Source: Adineta vaga (Eukaryota > Rotifera). Taken from it: DNA of 64,000 nucleotides. Positions 23,026-33,762 of this stretch are shown here, one piece after another. Location of the stretch: the NCBI GenBank assembly GCA_021613535.1, contig CP075494.1:3100001-3164000 (forward strand), in the 5' to 3' direction. The position numbers and the translations under genes were made by a program. Position 1 is the first letter of the stretch. Each line of letters opens with the position of its first letter. The notes under the pieces were generated by a model. The model was given only the letters and a program-made list of their open reading frames with translations, was not told the DNA's origin and did not search any database.

Positions 23026-24588
23026 TTAATAATGCAGAAATTTTTGAATTCGATTGTTATAAGAGTCTGCTACATACAAATTGAGTTGTGAGTCAAGTGC
23101 TAATGAATATGGAATCTGTAAATTCATAGCACCATTTCCAGCGTCAGATGTAATACCAGCGATGGTGGTGCCATTTGATTCACCAGCTTTGAAAAATTGA
23201 ATTCGATGATTGTTAGTATCGACTACATAAACATTACCCATCGAATCTAGTGTTACATCACGAGGAAAATTCAAGAGCATTGATGAGTAGCCACCCATAC
23301 CGCTAATACTGCCTACAACTAAAACCCAAAAATTACTACCCAATACCCAACGAATAATATTATTAGCGCCATAATTGGCAATAATGAGACTATTCGATGA
23401 TGAATCAAAATAGATTCCATACGGTGTATATAATTGTGTATTACTTGTTCCGTGTCCGTTACCACCAGCTACTACTGTACCATTCATTATGCCAAAAACA
23501 TAACACATGACTCGATGATTATCAGAATCAGTTATGTAAAGCTTATTTGAGATTGGATCACGTGCAATATCGTACGGAGAATTAAACTGATTAGTTGATG
23601 ATCCACTTGTACCTATAAAAATACTTATAAATAAATTATTTTAACAATTTCACTTTGTTTTTCTTACCAGTACCGGCAATGATCGTACCCGATGTGGCAT
23701 TGTTTAACCAAAACTGAATTCGATGATTGCCCGTATCTGCTATATATAAATTGTTATCAGAGTCAAGGAGCACGGTAAGGTGAAGATAAAGTTGTTGACG
23801 TTGTACCCAAAACTCCATTCGCTGCTCCAGCTACTGTTGTTCCATTTCGAGCATCTTTCATCCAACGCTGAATTCGATTATTATTTTGATCGGCAATATA
23901 CAATGTATCGGCTGTATCAAATGTTATACCAGTAGGTATATATAACCGATCAGGAGCTGTACCGTGAGCTCCAGATATTCCAGCTACTGTGATTCCAGTT
24001 GCGTTCCAACGCCATGTGAAGATAAGATCTATTAAATTAAAAGGAATAGATATCTTCTATTATACTATAAATTTCTATATACGCGTAATATGATCAAATA
24101 AAGATAAAGATTATATATAAATAATATATTGTATTAATCTTACTCGGTACACATTGTGTTCCATTATAAAATTGTCCTATTGGACATGCCCATTGACTAT
24201 TATTTGTACATAATAGATATCGATGGATATCTTGTGATGGAACACATGATTGGTTGTACAAAGAATAGAGATCAGATATTTGCTTAATGTAACCGACACG
24301 ATATGTCAATATCGATGATGAAACTAATCTATTTTCATTAGTCCAAACGGCAAAGAGACGACATATTTGTAGAAAATCATCGTATTCAAACGTTTGACAT
24401 TTTATCTCCGTAGAACAGATCGCGGTACATCGAATTATTGATTTAATATTGAATTGAACTGAAATAAGATTAATGGAATCAGATGATTGAAGTTCTAAGC
24501 CATAAGAAGATATTGTGAAATGAACGATATATTGTTGTCCTTTGGTCGAGGGTAAGATGAGAAACAAAGCCATCATGAATAGAAACAT
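23026..24588 (-). pseudogene. Secreted NHL-repeat protein with a 2-nt frame break
   Basis: Exon 1 (24588-24144) encodes a signal peptide and a Cys-spaced PAN/apple-like domain (RCTAICSTEIKCQTFEY). Exons 2 (24028-23668) and 3 (23612-23026) encode six-bladed-propeller NHL repeats with the usual phrases LYIADQNNNRIQRW, LYIADTGNHRIQFW, VYVVDTNNHRIQFF and LYVADSYNNRIQKF. Inside exon 2, near 23773-23778, the frame jumps. The length of exon 2 is two bases short of what its splice phases require, so a 2-nt deletion (or a 1-nt insertion) is implied. Everything else is intact, so the lesion is recent or a sequence error. Such proteins are extracellular and bind ligands through the propeller. Confidence 0.65.
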
Positions 24589-26385
24589 TTTTTCTTCTTC
24601 AATATATTCAAATGACTCGATTCTTGTTTTATTAAGACTTTTTGCATACAATGATAAATTCGATACTTTTATATAACTTCAAGTAAAGTTTTTTTCTTCT
24701 CTCGCAAAAAAACATAATAGAAAGAATAATTGACATTAATGGCAAGAAAATAATATCTCGATTGTTTAAATTTTTATCATATTCAATGTGAATAACACTT
24801 CTAATATGCCATATCATGAATGTAAGTAAGAATTATAAGTACCCATTATAAATTTTGAGTAAAAGAATAGGATGATTATTATGAGCTCTTCCGATGACAG
24901 AACGCATTTTGAAGATTTTAATGCATAATAAATTCAAATTTGATCTATTTTCTTTTTAGGAAAACGTCCATGTAGGGTCAATAAATGTTCTTGTTAGTTG
25001 CTTTTATTTTCAAGTATTTTTTTCATTTATGTCAATTTCAAGAAAAAAATATAGAATTTTTTAAACTAAAACATTAAAGTACATTAGTTTATTTTTTATT
25101 TTCAACTATAAGATAATTGTGTAAAAAGTGCATCCCATCATTCATTCTGGAAGAGATACCCACACTACTAATGTTCGATCGAATGATCCCAGAACCACAT
25201 ACAAATAATAAATTTGTGATGCTAACAGCAGTGAAACAGATTGCACAGAACTTAAAATCGTATATTACCGATGATCATCATCGATAAGAAATGAAGCGAT
25301 GCGTTTGCAATAACAGTCTATAATATAATCGCTTTTTTGTCACTTATATTATGAATATCCTTTCAATTAGAAGACCTCGTGTCGTGTAGACTCAAAGAAA
25401 ATGCGTTTTATTTTGAATAATTCAACGTAAAAAGTTCCTAAGTAGCAGTAATTAATCTTACTTTATATCATTCTTTCAATTTGATTTTGAATAGATAATA
25501 AAATAGGTCGTATAAAGTTCTATTTTATATAACGTTTTGAATGAGACAGAACAGAATTAGTAACTCTTTGTTTGTAATAAACAAAGAACATTTTACCTCG
25601 TTTAAAAACAAGTACTGGAATAAAGTAAAGGGAATAATAGAAAATATATAAAAACAAATGGCTACAAATTGAGGGTGTGGGTAGATGGACGAGAATGGGT
25701 CAGAGAAATAGCAACACTCATTCCCATCCCCTCAAGATTTTTGTCATATTAGATATACGAAATAATAGCAAGGAGAGAAGGTGGATCCTCGGATTAACTG
25801 GATTCTTTTGAATTCTTTCGAATCCTAGAGTCCAAAAGAATCTATGAGGATCCGCTTTTCGTCTTGACTAATAATTAAGGATGTGAGTGTGGGTGAGAGT
25901 GTAGTGCAGAAGAGACACCGTCACCCACAGTTACATCCACACCCACCTACACCCACATCCTCAAGAAATTTTATATGATTTAAGTTTAAGAAACTCTATA
26001 TGGGAAGAGATGCTTCTTTTTGTTGAAAATTTCTTATGATAAGAATAAGATAAATCCTTTCGTGCACATGGACATATATTCTTTATCTTATGCTTTCTCA
26101 GCATAAAATACTCATCTATGTTTCATTATGTTCAGGGTTTGAGATTATAAATATAGTTATAGATGTAGGCGAAGCTGAGGGTATGGATGAGAAAAATCAC
26201 ATCCTTTTTTATCAGTACACTAATCTGAGATCGCCTTCATCAGACACTAAAATAGTTTAAAACAGATTCATCTGTTTGTTTTTGTAGTGAGAGAATAGTG
26301 CAAAGAGTGAAATCAAAGGTTTCATTTTTTCTCAAACCGTTAGATATAAATAGAAGAAGATGCGTTGTTTGCCTTCATTATCACA
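24589..26385. other. Intergenic with a dense hairpin cluster
   Basis: No gene is recognised. Between 25670 and 26205 lie three telomere-like elements (25670-25736, 25878-25963, and a shorter one at 26172-26203). A non-telomeric palindrome at 25783-25856 has outer arms GGATCCTC/GAGGATCC and inner arms GGATTCTTTTG/CAAAAGAATCT. The cluster lies between two divergently transcribed genes. Confidence 0.55.
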
Positions 26386-28216
26386 ATGCTTCTACATCTT
26401 TTATTCGTTTTTCAGCTATTTTGGTCTGCTGAATTGACATCGCTTCCGAGTGAACGACGTCAAACAATTGAAAGAGTAAGAGAATATCTGCAAAAATTCG
26501 ATGCTCAGTTCGCAGTTCGAACTCCCGATAATTATTTACCAAACAGTAATAAAATTGGCTTCGGCTACAATCTGCTCGCAGGCTCACCAGTGTGTTACAC
26601 GGGCGCATTGTCAAATGACCGAGTTCACTCGTTCAATTTTCAAACTAAATTACACTACACCAGCATTTGGATCATGTACAACTAATTTAGTTCCAAACTT
26701 TGTTGATGTAGATTGTTTACCATCAACTTCATTGAAGGTTGATAGTGAGACTATGCACACGGTAGAACATGTACATTCATCGATCTCGAATAAAGTTAAA
26801 GTTTCTGTCGGAGCCAAGTACAAAGGTGTGGCCTTCTCATATTCATTCTCAACAGAGACTCGTAAAATGCTGGATAATATTGTGAGAAATCATCAAACAT
26901 CTATCGTAAGTTGATGTTCTTATATTCGAAAATCATATATAATTTTTTAGCATACATCTGCTGAAATCTCCTACATTAAACTATCCATGTTTGAACCTTT
27001 GATGAAATTATCTGATAATTTTCGATATGTTATTGAAAATATGCCCTGCTGTGACGAGAATGATTCAGATACAGTAGAGTATGTAAAAGATTTCATCTTT
27101 GAGTATTTTGGTTTTGCTTACATTGACAATTTACTTTTGGGTGGTGTCGCCCACCAATCTATATTCATTACTCGAGAAGGAAAAGAACGATTGGAAAGTA
27201 ATGGAATAAGCATTGTACATGAAGCCAAAGTATCGTTCGGTAAGGCTATGGGCACTGGTGCAGAACTTGGCACGAATGTGGAGACCATACAAAATACTTC
27301 AAATTATAATTCATTTATGGAAGAAACAATATCAACACACACTAACACAATGGGAGGCACAACGCACTTGGTTTCTCTGGCCGAATGGTCCAAAACGGTG
27401 GTAGCTAACCCTGTAATCATCAAGTTCGAGATTCGAGATATCTTCCGCATTCTCACAAGTCGAAATTTCCCAAACGATCCGTTGATTGCAGATAAATCTA
27501 AATCAATAGGAAAAATCTTGGAACAATATCTAAGTCATTCGGTGTATTGTTACAAAAACTGTGGGAATAATGGCACTCGAGGAACATGTGAACCGACAGG
27601 CTATTTTAATTTTGGCCTTTGCAAATGCAAACCAGAATGGACTGGTGTGGATTGTGAAACTCCTGCGGTAACTGATAAAAAAATATTACACGGCACAATA
27701 TGTGGATTTGATCGTTCTTTTATGAAAATTACATGCGATGGTGCAATTCCATGGAAAAAGTGCCCATCGAACTGGGTTCAATATAATTGGAGGACTGATC
27801 TGACTGTTTGCTATAAAAATCAAACTGAGACTGGTACTCCCGTTTTTGGTACCCTTTGTGGACTTAATTCTTACCATCCGAAGTACAATTTTGATCTCTA
27901 TATTGGTTGTAATGTTAGTTTCAATGTTTTGCACGATAAATGTCCACCAGAATACCGACAGACCATTGCTACGACAGGCTATTGTTCTCCTTCGGGGCTT
28001 TCTAGTCTACAGAGATGCACAAGAAATGCAATGTGTATAGCTTTGAATCCCAAAGAAAATTTGTCAGGAACTCTTTGTGGAATGCAAATTCAAGATACAA
28101 AAGATGGACCTAGTTGTGATGGTTATGACCCTGGTTTAGGTCGATGTCCATCTGATCATAACTTACACCGAACGGCTTTCAATGATTATGGGTTTATGGT
28201 ATGCGTAAAAAAATAA
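26386..28216 (+). CDS. Secreted MACPF (perforin-2/Mpeg1-like) protein with EGF-like and Cys-rich repeats; one frame break
   Basis: The start ATG at 26386 gives a signal peptide (MLLHLLFVFQLFW). A MACPF domain follows, with the signature region around FGFAYIDNLLLGG. After it come an EGF-like module (near 27550-27660) and three C-terminal repeats, each beginning GT(I/L)CG and containing a Cys-Pro pair. A 45-nt intron lies at 26906-26950. Near 26600 the reading frame changes by one base with no convincing intron, so this copy is either disabled or contains a sequence error. MACPF proteins form membrane pores, and Mpeg1-like members act in innate immunity against microbes. The C-terminal repeats are not a named domain that I know. 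Confidence 0.65.
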
Positions 28217-28325
28217 AACTCTTAAACGTTTATCAAATTAATTTTTTCATATAATCGAATGTAGTTTTGTTAGATACTTATAATACTACTAACATTAAAC
28301 ATCAATAAGCTGCGTATAAGCTAAG

Positions 28326-28427
28326 TTGGGTGTGGGTGAAGGTATGTTGGTGTGTGTCTCTGTTTGAAGGTGTGGGTGCGAATTCCCTCCTATATTTTCA
28401 AACCCACACCCACACCCACCCCTCAAA
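28326..28427. repeat. Telomere-like inverted repeat, double-armed
   Basis: Two G-rich arms (TGGGTGTGGGTGAAGGTATG and GAAGGTGTGGGTGCG) are followed by a long C-rich arm (ACCCACACCCACACCCACCC). It starts about 110 bp after the stop of the MACPF gene. Confidence 0.7.
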
Positions 28428-28673
28428 TTTATGTTTTTCAGAGGTATTTTTGTGATTGTTACTGTATTCTCTGTGTTTATTCGTTCGTCTTGATATTTTC
28501 AGGTCCCATAGAAGACACTTCAGGCTATCGAATGATATCGTTTTTGACTCAGATATTATGTGAAAAAAATGAAAAAAGAGTTGGGGAAAAAAGTTTTCAT
28601 AATTCTCGTCATTTTTGCTTGAGTGATCCGAATTACCCCAGGTAGTTTATAAGGCTGATCCGATTTACCCTAG

Positions 28674-28884
28674 TTGGGGTAATTCGGATCAACTGTAACA
28701 TCTTCGCACCTTTTTCGCCAATACTTTTTTTTGGTATATGGTATCGAGGAGATTCTTTCACCAGTAGATAGAACATGTTTGGTTCTAGCTGTGGTAAAAA
28801 AATCTCATTTCTATCACGTCTTACTACTAAGAACGAATCAAAACATGATCGATGACTCAAATTTTGATCCGAATTATCCCAGGC
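28674..28884. mobile_element. MITE-like element with about 19-bp terminal inverted repeats
   Basis: The left end TTGGGGTAATTCGGATCAAC and the right end (TTTGATCCGAATTATCCCAG) are inverted repeats of each other with about three mismatches, 211 bp apart. Just to the left, 28624-28640 carries a perfect 17-bp inverted copy of the same end (TGATCCGAATTACCCCA), and 28655-28673 carries a diverged one, so a second element or fragment abuts it. The interior has no transposase frame. The target-site duplication is not clear. Confidence 0.5.
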
Positions 28885-29150
28885 GTCTCTATATTTTACT
28901 TAGCTATTTTACTGAGTACAAATCTATATTACATTATGAAATGAAAAATTATTTGTACTTGTATTCGTTCAATCACTATTCAAAACTTATTATAGATTAT
29001 TATACGTAGAACTGTACATATATTCTTTAGCAATTTTATTTTTATTTTTAATGCAGTATGGGTAAATGTGTTATTACACAAGATGATAATATAATCTAAA
29101 TGAAATAAAAAAATAAGTTATGATTTCAATATACTTTTATTTTTACAAAG

Positions 29151-30143
29151 ATGATTGCATATCCCGATACAAATCAATTTCATGATGTGATTGAATCGAT
29201 ACGAAAGTATCCGTATCGATATAAAATTGAACAAGGAAAAATCTATCCAAAACTAAAATTTATTGGTACTGTGAAATTACATGGCACAAATACTGCGATT
29301 GTTTATCAAAAGGATGTAGAATACCATTGTCAATCTCGACATTTGATCATATCACCAGAAATGGATAACCTTGGTTTTGCACGTTTTATGTATCTTTTAT
29401 CAGAGAAATTTCTTCAAGAATGTATTCTTGTGAATTGTTCACTACTTCGAAGACATGACGATCGTGGAAATACAATTGTAATTTATGGAGAATGACGTGG
29501 TCGAAATATTCAGAAAAATGTTTGTTATTTTTAAGATTCGAATTGGAGATTCGAAACCACCAGTTTGGATTGATCCAAAACATTGGTCAACTCTGCAATG
29601 GCATGAACAATCTATTTACAATATATTTAATTTTCCTACGTATGAAGTAGACATTGATTTCAATCAACTTGAACTTGCTCAAAAACAACTTGGAGAGATT
29701 ACGAATACTGTTGAACAAGAATGTCCAGTTGGAATGTATTTTAATCAGAAAGGCTATATGGAGAAGGTGTTATTTGGACTGAATGGTTACAATCATTTGG
29801 TATTCTTTCATTTAAAGTCTAAGGTGAAATGCATGCAATAACTAAAGGCGGATCATTAGCACCGATTGCTACAGAAATATTCCATAGTATTCATGAGTTC
29901 ATCGAATATGCTTGTACAGAAAATCGTATGAATCAATCAATGGATTATCTTCGTGAAATTCAATTAGAGATTGAAATGGATAATATTGATACATTTTTAG
30001 AATGGCTCATAGGTGACATCAAGAAAGAAGAAACAAATACAATTAAGAATTCAGATTTAAATCTAAGAGAAGTTATTTCTGCCATTACAAAGAAAGCTAC
30101 TGCTTGGTTTGAACAACAATTATTACGAAATAATGTACAGTAA
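29151..30143 (+). pseudogene. RNA ligase (Rnl2-like nucleotidyltransferase) pseudogene
   Basis: Nucleotidyltransferase motif I is visible as KLHGTN, with the lysine that would take the AMP. Later motifs can also be traced: IVIYGE near motif III, GEGVIWTEW (motif IV) and a SFKV...GEMHA stretch (motif V). The frame is broken at least four times. There is a TGA after IYGE (29493-29495) where family members have Trp, a frame change near 29520-29530, a 2-nt insertion in a TATAT run near 29750, and a TAA near 29820 at the motif V lysine position. Intact enzymes seal nicks in RNA. This copy cannot work as written. Confidence 0.7.
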
Positions 30144-30249
30144 ATGTGTGTTGTTTTCTGTAGCAAAATTGTTCGATTATGTTATTTTAAAAGAAATGTT
30201 GTATTCAGATCTAATAGTTGAGTGTGAACATTGGATTTGATGAATAAAT

Positions 30250-30292
30250 CGAGGGTGTAGGTGAAGAAGATATATCCATACTCACCCTCAGG
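30250..30292. repeat. Telomere-like inverted repeat (hairpin)
   Basis: The arms GAGGGTGTAGGTGA and TACTCACCCTC are separated by about 15 bp. It lies about 105 bp after the end of the RNA ligase pseudogene and upstream of the second GPCR. Confidence 0.7.
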
Positions 30293-30606
30293 ATGTTCAA
30301 TTCTTTTGAATAGTTTTTATACGAAGTTCATATTTGCTTTTCTCTTATTTAGTTAATTATTGCTTACTCGTGCATTTGGTGTTGCTTGTTTAGAAAAAGC
30401 ATATGCAGAATACGTGACTTCTATACAGAATAAAAAATATATTTTTAACTTTCACACCATGATAATGAGGAAAAGAAGATCACACGAATACGCATGGGCG
30501 ATCTGACATATATTTTTCTTTGTATTTTACTAGAAAAAGAAAGTATGACAAGATCAAACCATTTGAGTACTCGTAAAATATAAGTTGACATCACTATTTT
30601 GTTAAT

Positions 30607-31575
30607 ATGCCTTCACAGTATGAAATTAGTGATTCTACAAAATTATTGAAATTGCTCGAAAAATATTTATTTCAATATGGTGGATCAACTATGATAGTTT
30701 TAGGTTTTATTGGTTGTGTACTTAGCTGGTTAGTCTACAATAGAAAGACTCTTCGCAAAAATCCCTGTTCAATTTATATGACAGCATTTCACATTTCAAA
30801 TTTTATGTATATTATTATACTTATATTACCATCTGTATTAACAGTTGGTTATGATATAATATTTATAACAGATAGTTTGGGTCTCTGTCGATTCACTCTG
30901 TATATGGCTTTTTCATTAGATATCATAAGTCCCAGTTGTTTAGTTTTGGCTTCAATCGATCGACTCTTAGTTACTTCACCAAATGCATTGACAAGACGAC
31001 GAAGTACTTGTCGTCTTGCTTGCATCAGTGTTATTTGTGTATCATTACTATGGTTATTATTTCATAGCCATGCATTCGTTTTTATGTCTATTATTCAACT
31101 TGAACCAAATAATTTCATCTGTTATACACAATCCTTAACATATTTTACAGCGATAAGCTGTTATACACTTGGAAAAAGCATCATTATTCCATCACTTTTA
31201 GCAAGTTTAGGTCTTTTAACAATTAGACAGGTTCAAAAAATAGGTCAAACTAGATCTGTTGCTGATGTATCCATGTTAGGCACAAGAAGTAACATTGGTA
31301 TTCAGTCAATTCACTCTAAAGATCGACAATTAGTTCGTATTCTGTTAATTGATATTGGAATCTATGTGATATTTACTTATCCATCAGCAGCATTTAACTT
31401 ATATTTACAAATTACTCAATATAATATGAAAAGTTTTAATCAGCAGAACGTAGACACTTCAATTCAATATCTCTGTTCACTTTGTAGTTATATTTCTTAT
31501 TGTATTGGCTTATTCAGCAATTTAATGGTTTCAAAAACATTTCGAAAAGAAGTAAAGAATATTTTTTTTATGTAA
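30607..31575 (+). CDS. Class A (rhodopsin-like) GPCR, paralogue 2
   Basis: A single-exon, 322-residue seven-helix protein is related to the receptor at 3781-4764. Shared features are RKTLRKNPCS after TM1, a Cys before TM3 (LCRFTLY), ASIDRLLVTS in place of the DRY motif (about residues 117-120), and SNLMVSKTFRKEV after TM7. Both have a long basic third loop followed by D(R/H)QL(V/I). It is intact and probably a plasma-membrane receptor for an unknown ligand. Its stop lies 32 bp before a widely spaced telomere-like inverted repeat. Confidence 0.85.
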   Translation: MPSQYEISDSTKLLKLLEKYLFQYGGSTMIVLGFIGCVLSWLVYNRKTLRKNPCSIYMTAFHISNFMYIIILILPSVLTVGYDIIFITDSLGLCRFTLYMAFSLDIISPSCLVLASIDRLLVTSPNALTRRRSTCRLACISVICVSLLWLLFHSHAFVFMSIIQLEPNNFICYTQSLTYFTAISCYTLGKSIIIPSLLASLGLLTIRQVQKIGQTRSVADVSMLGTRSNIGIQSIHSKDRQLVRILLIDIGIYVIFTYPSAAFNLYLQITQYNMKSFNQQNVDTSIQYLCSLCSYISYCIGLFSNLMVSKTFRKEVKNIFFM

Positions 31576-31606
31576 ATAAATATTCTCGACAGAAAAAGAA
31601 TCATAC

Positions 31607-31766
31607 TGAGAGTGTGAGTATGGATTTTGTTTATATTCTTATTTATTTTCACATCACATCCTCTTGTGATGATGTTTCATCATTATTTATTATATTTTAT
31701 ACAATTAAAAATGAAGATGTTGGTGACTACTTTATAACTTCTGTCAATCCCACTCACACTCTCAAC
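31607..31766. repeat. Widely spaced telomere-like inverted repeat between convergent genes
   Basis: The left arm GAGAGTGTGAGTATGG (31608) and right arm TCCCACTCACACTCTCA (31747) are inverted repeats about 125 bp apart. They fill the gap between the converging GPCR (+) and sulfotransferase (-) genes. Confidence 0.65.
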
Positions 31767-31813
31767 TAAATATACATACTCACATGTTATTTTAGTCATG
31801 TCAAATAATATTT

Positions 31814-33137
31814 TTAACATTTAAGTGTTGTTCGATTAACATAATCTTCAATTCGATAATTAAATAAATGAAAATCATCATTATAGAGAATTTTAAGTCG
31901 ACAAATAAAATAATTTGATAAAGATGAAAATAATTGTTGATAATCTTGTGTTTTATGACCTGATGCTCCACGTCTTTTTTCAATATTCCAATCAGTTACA
32001 TTAAGACGCTTAAGTAATAAATGAAAATCTTCATTAAATGTTTCATATTTTCCAATAAAATTATATTGAAATTGACAAACTTGACAAATAATAGTAAATG
32101 GTTGCCAATGTATATCCATTTGAGATATTCCAAATGTTGTTTCAGTTTCTGTAAGAATATATTGAATAAAATGTTTAAATGATGGAATATAATCTTTACA
32201 TCGATCATTATTATTTCTTTGAATTGAATTGAATTGTGAATAACGATGACAAATTATTTTTCTAATATTATCATAATGAGGTTCAGATTGAATTCGATCT
32301 TTTTCAAGTATTCCTATTCTTTCTTTATAAGCTGATGCTAAACGTTCAAATGGATGTCGAACAAATAAAACTCGAGTAAATTGAGGTAAAAAAAGATTTG
32401 ATAAATTTGTTAAACTTGTAAAATGAACATTAGGAAAAATATCTTTTAAATTAAATCTCCATGGATTAAGAAAAAGAGATGAAGATGTATTATTTAGACT
32501 TTCAAAACGAAGAAGATGAAGATAAGTTTGAATTAATGAAATAATTGATTCATCATTATCAGATATTGAAATTCCATTCTAATTAAAGATAAAAATTATT
32601 TTCTTTTGTTTTTTAAATAAAAGATTTTTCTTTTACTTTTTTTAATTCTTTGTTTAATTTAGAAATATTTACAAAACGATCAATTTCATTTGGATTTTTA
32701 TCAAGATTTGTTCCATTTTTCATCAGATTATCAATTGTATCACGAATATAAACATAAATCATTAATGAAACAAGAGTTTTCGATGCTATTTTTGGAATAG
32801 CACAATACATTAATGATTGAGATTGAATAGGAAATATAGATGAATAAAGCGATGGATATAAATGAGTTAAATTAATCGATGATGATTTTATTTTATCAAA
32901 TATTAATGTATTTGAATAATTACAATGATTATCAAGTAATTTTGAACGATTTTCATATAAAAATGATGAATGAATCTGTTTTTTGATTAATAATAAAGAA
33001 TCTAATTTAGAATTTAGAATTAAAAATGATTGATGAAATTGAATTATAATTAAACAACTTAAGAAAAATATTCCAAAAATATAATATTGTTTACATTTTT
33101 GAAGATTTCCATAGGAATTTATAAATTTCATAAACAT
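31814..33137 (-). CDS. Golgi carbohydrate sulfotransferase (HNK-1/chondroitin 4-sulfotransferase family)
   Basis: There are two exons, 33137-32637 and 32578-31814, with a 58-nt intron, giving 421 residues. The start is the ATG at 33137, as the upstream frame has none. The protein is type II: a short cytosolic N-terminus, one signal-anchor helix (YYIFGIFFLSCLIII), and a lumenal catalytic domain. The PAPS 5'-phosphosulfate loop appears as CAIPKIASKT, the 3'-phosphate site as VRHPFERLASAYKERI, and the late family motif as DIHWQPF...CQVCQFQYNFIGKYET. These enzymes move sulfate from PAPS to sugar hydroxyls of glycoproteins or glycosaminoglycans. All motifs are present and the gene looks intact. 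The acceptor sugar is unknown. Confidence 0.85.
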
Positions 33138-33460
33138 TATTAAATCAATGTCTGATAAAGAAGTAGAATAGTTGTTTTGTACTTGTTTCAAATCAAGTGC
33201 AAAAGCAAAGTTTTATTTCATGGTACTTTATTTATACATAGAAGACGTGACAATGATGTCTTGTTTTTCTTGTTCTCTAAGTTATCAATATTTTGTTATT
33301 CATTTAATGTTTTTTATGTCAAAAAAGTGCATTCAGGAAAGTTTAAACGAAAAAAGAACATTTCTTGCTTTTCTAAAAAATAAAATTCGAAATTATAAAT
33401 GAAGAATTCTTTTTTTTTGTAAATTAAAAGACAATAGTTTTATCAATATGTTGAATATCA

Positions 33461-33709
33461 TCAGTTTATTGAATTCAAGGTAAAATTTGATAAATGAATT
33501 AATTTTATATTTTCTTTTCTTATAAAATACATAATTTGATTCCATTGATTTATTTGATTTGATACAGCAGGATTATTTAATTGATCAATATCAATTTGAA
33601 ATAATTGACATATTTTATTTGTTGATAAACAACTTATTGAAAATAATCTTTCGCTATGAATTTCAATGAAAAGACACAAAAGAAAAAAAACATTTATGAA
33701 TAGAATCAA
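33461..33709 (-). pseudogene. Small secreted protein frame lacking an ATG
   Basis: A frame of about 80 codons begins with a convincing signal peptide (LILFINVFFLLCLFIEIHS) and continues with polar sequence to a stop at 33461. The first usable codon is TTG, an in-frame stop lies a few codons upstream, and no ATG is available. Either the start codon has been lost or an upstream exon was missed. No family is recognised. Confidence 0.3.
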
Positions 33710-33762
33710 ATATTCTTTTATAATTTAATTCTTATAGAAGATAGAAAAGAACAATATCATTT

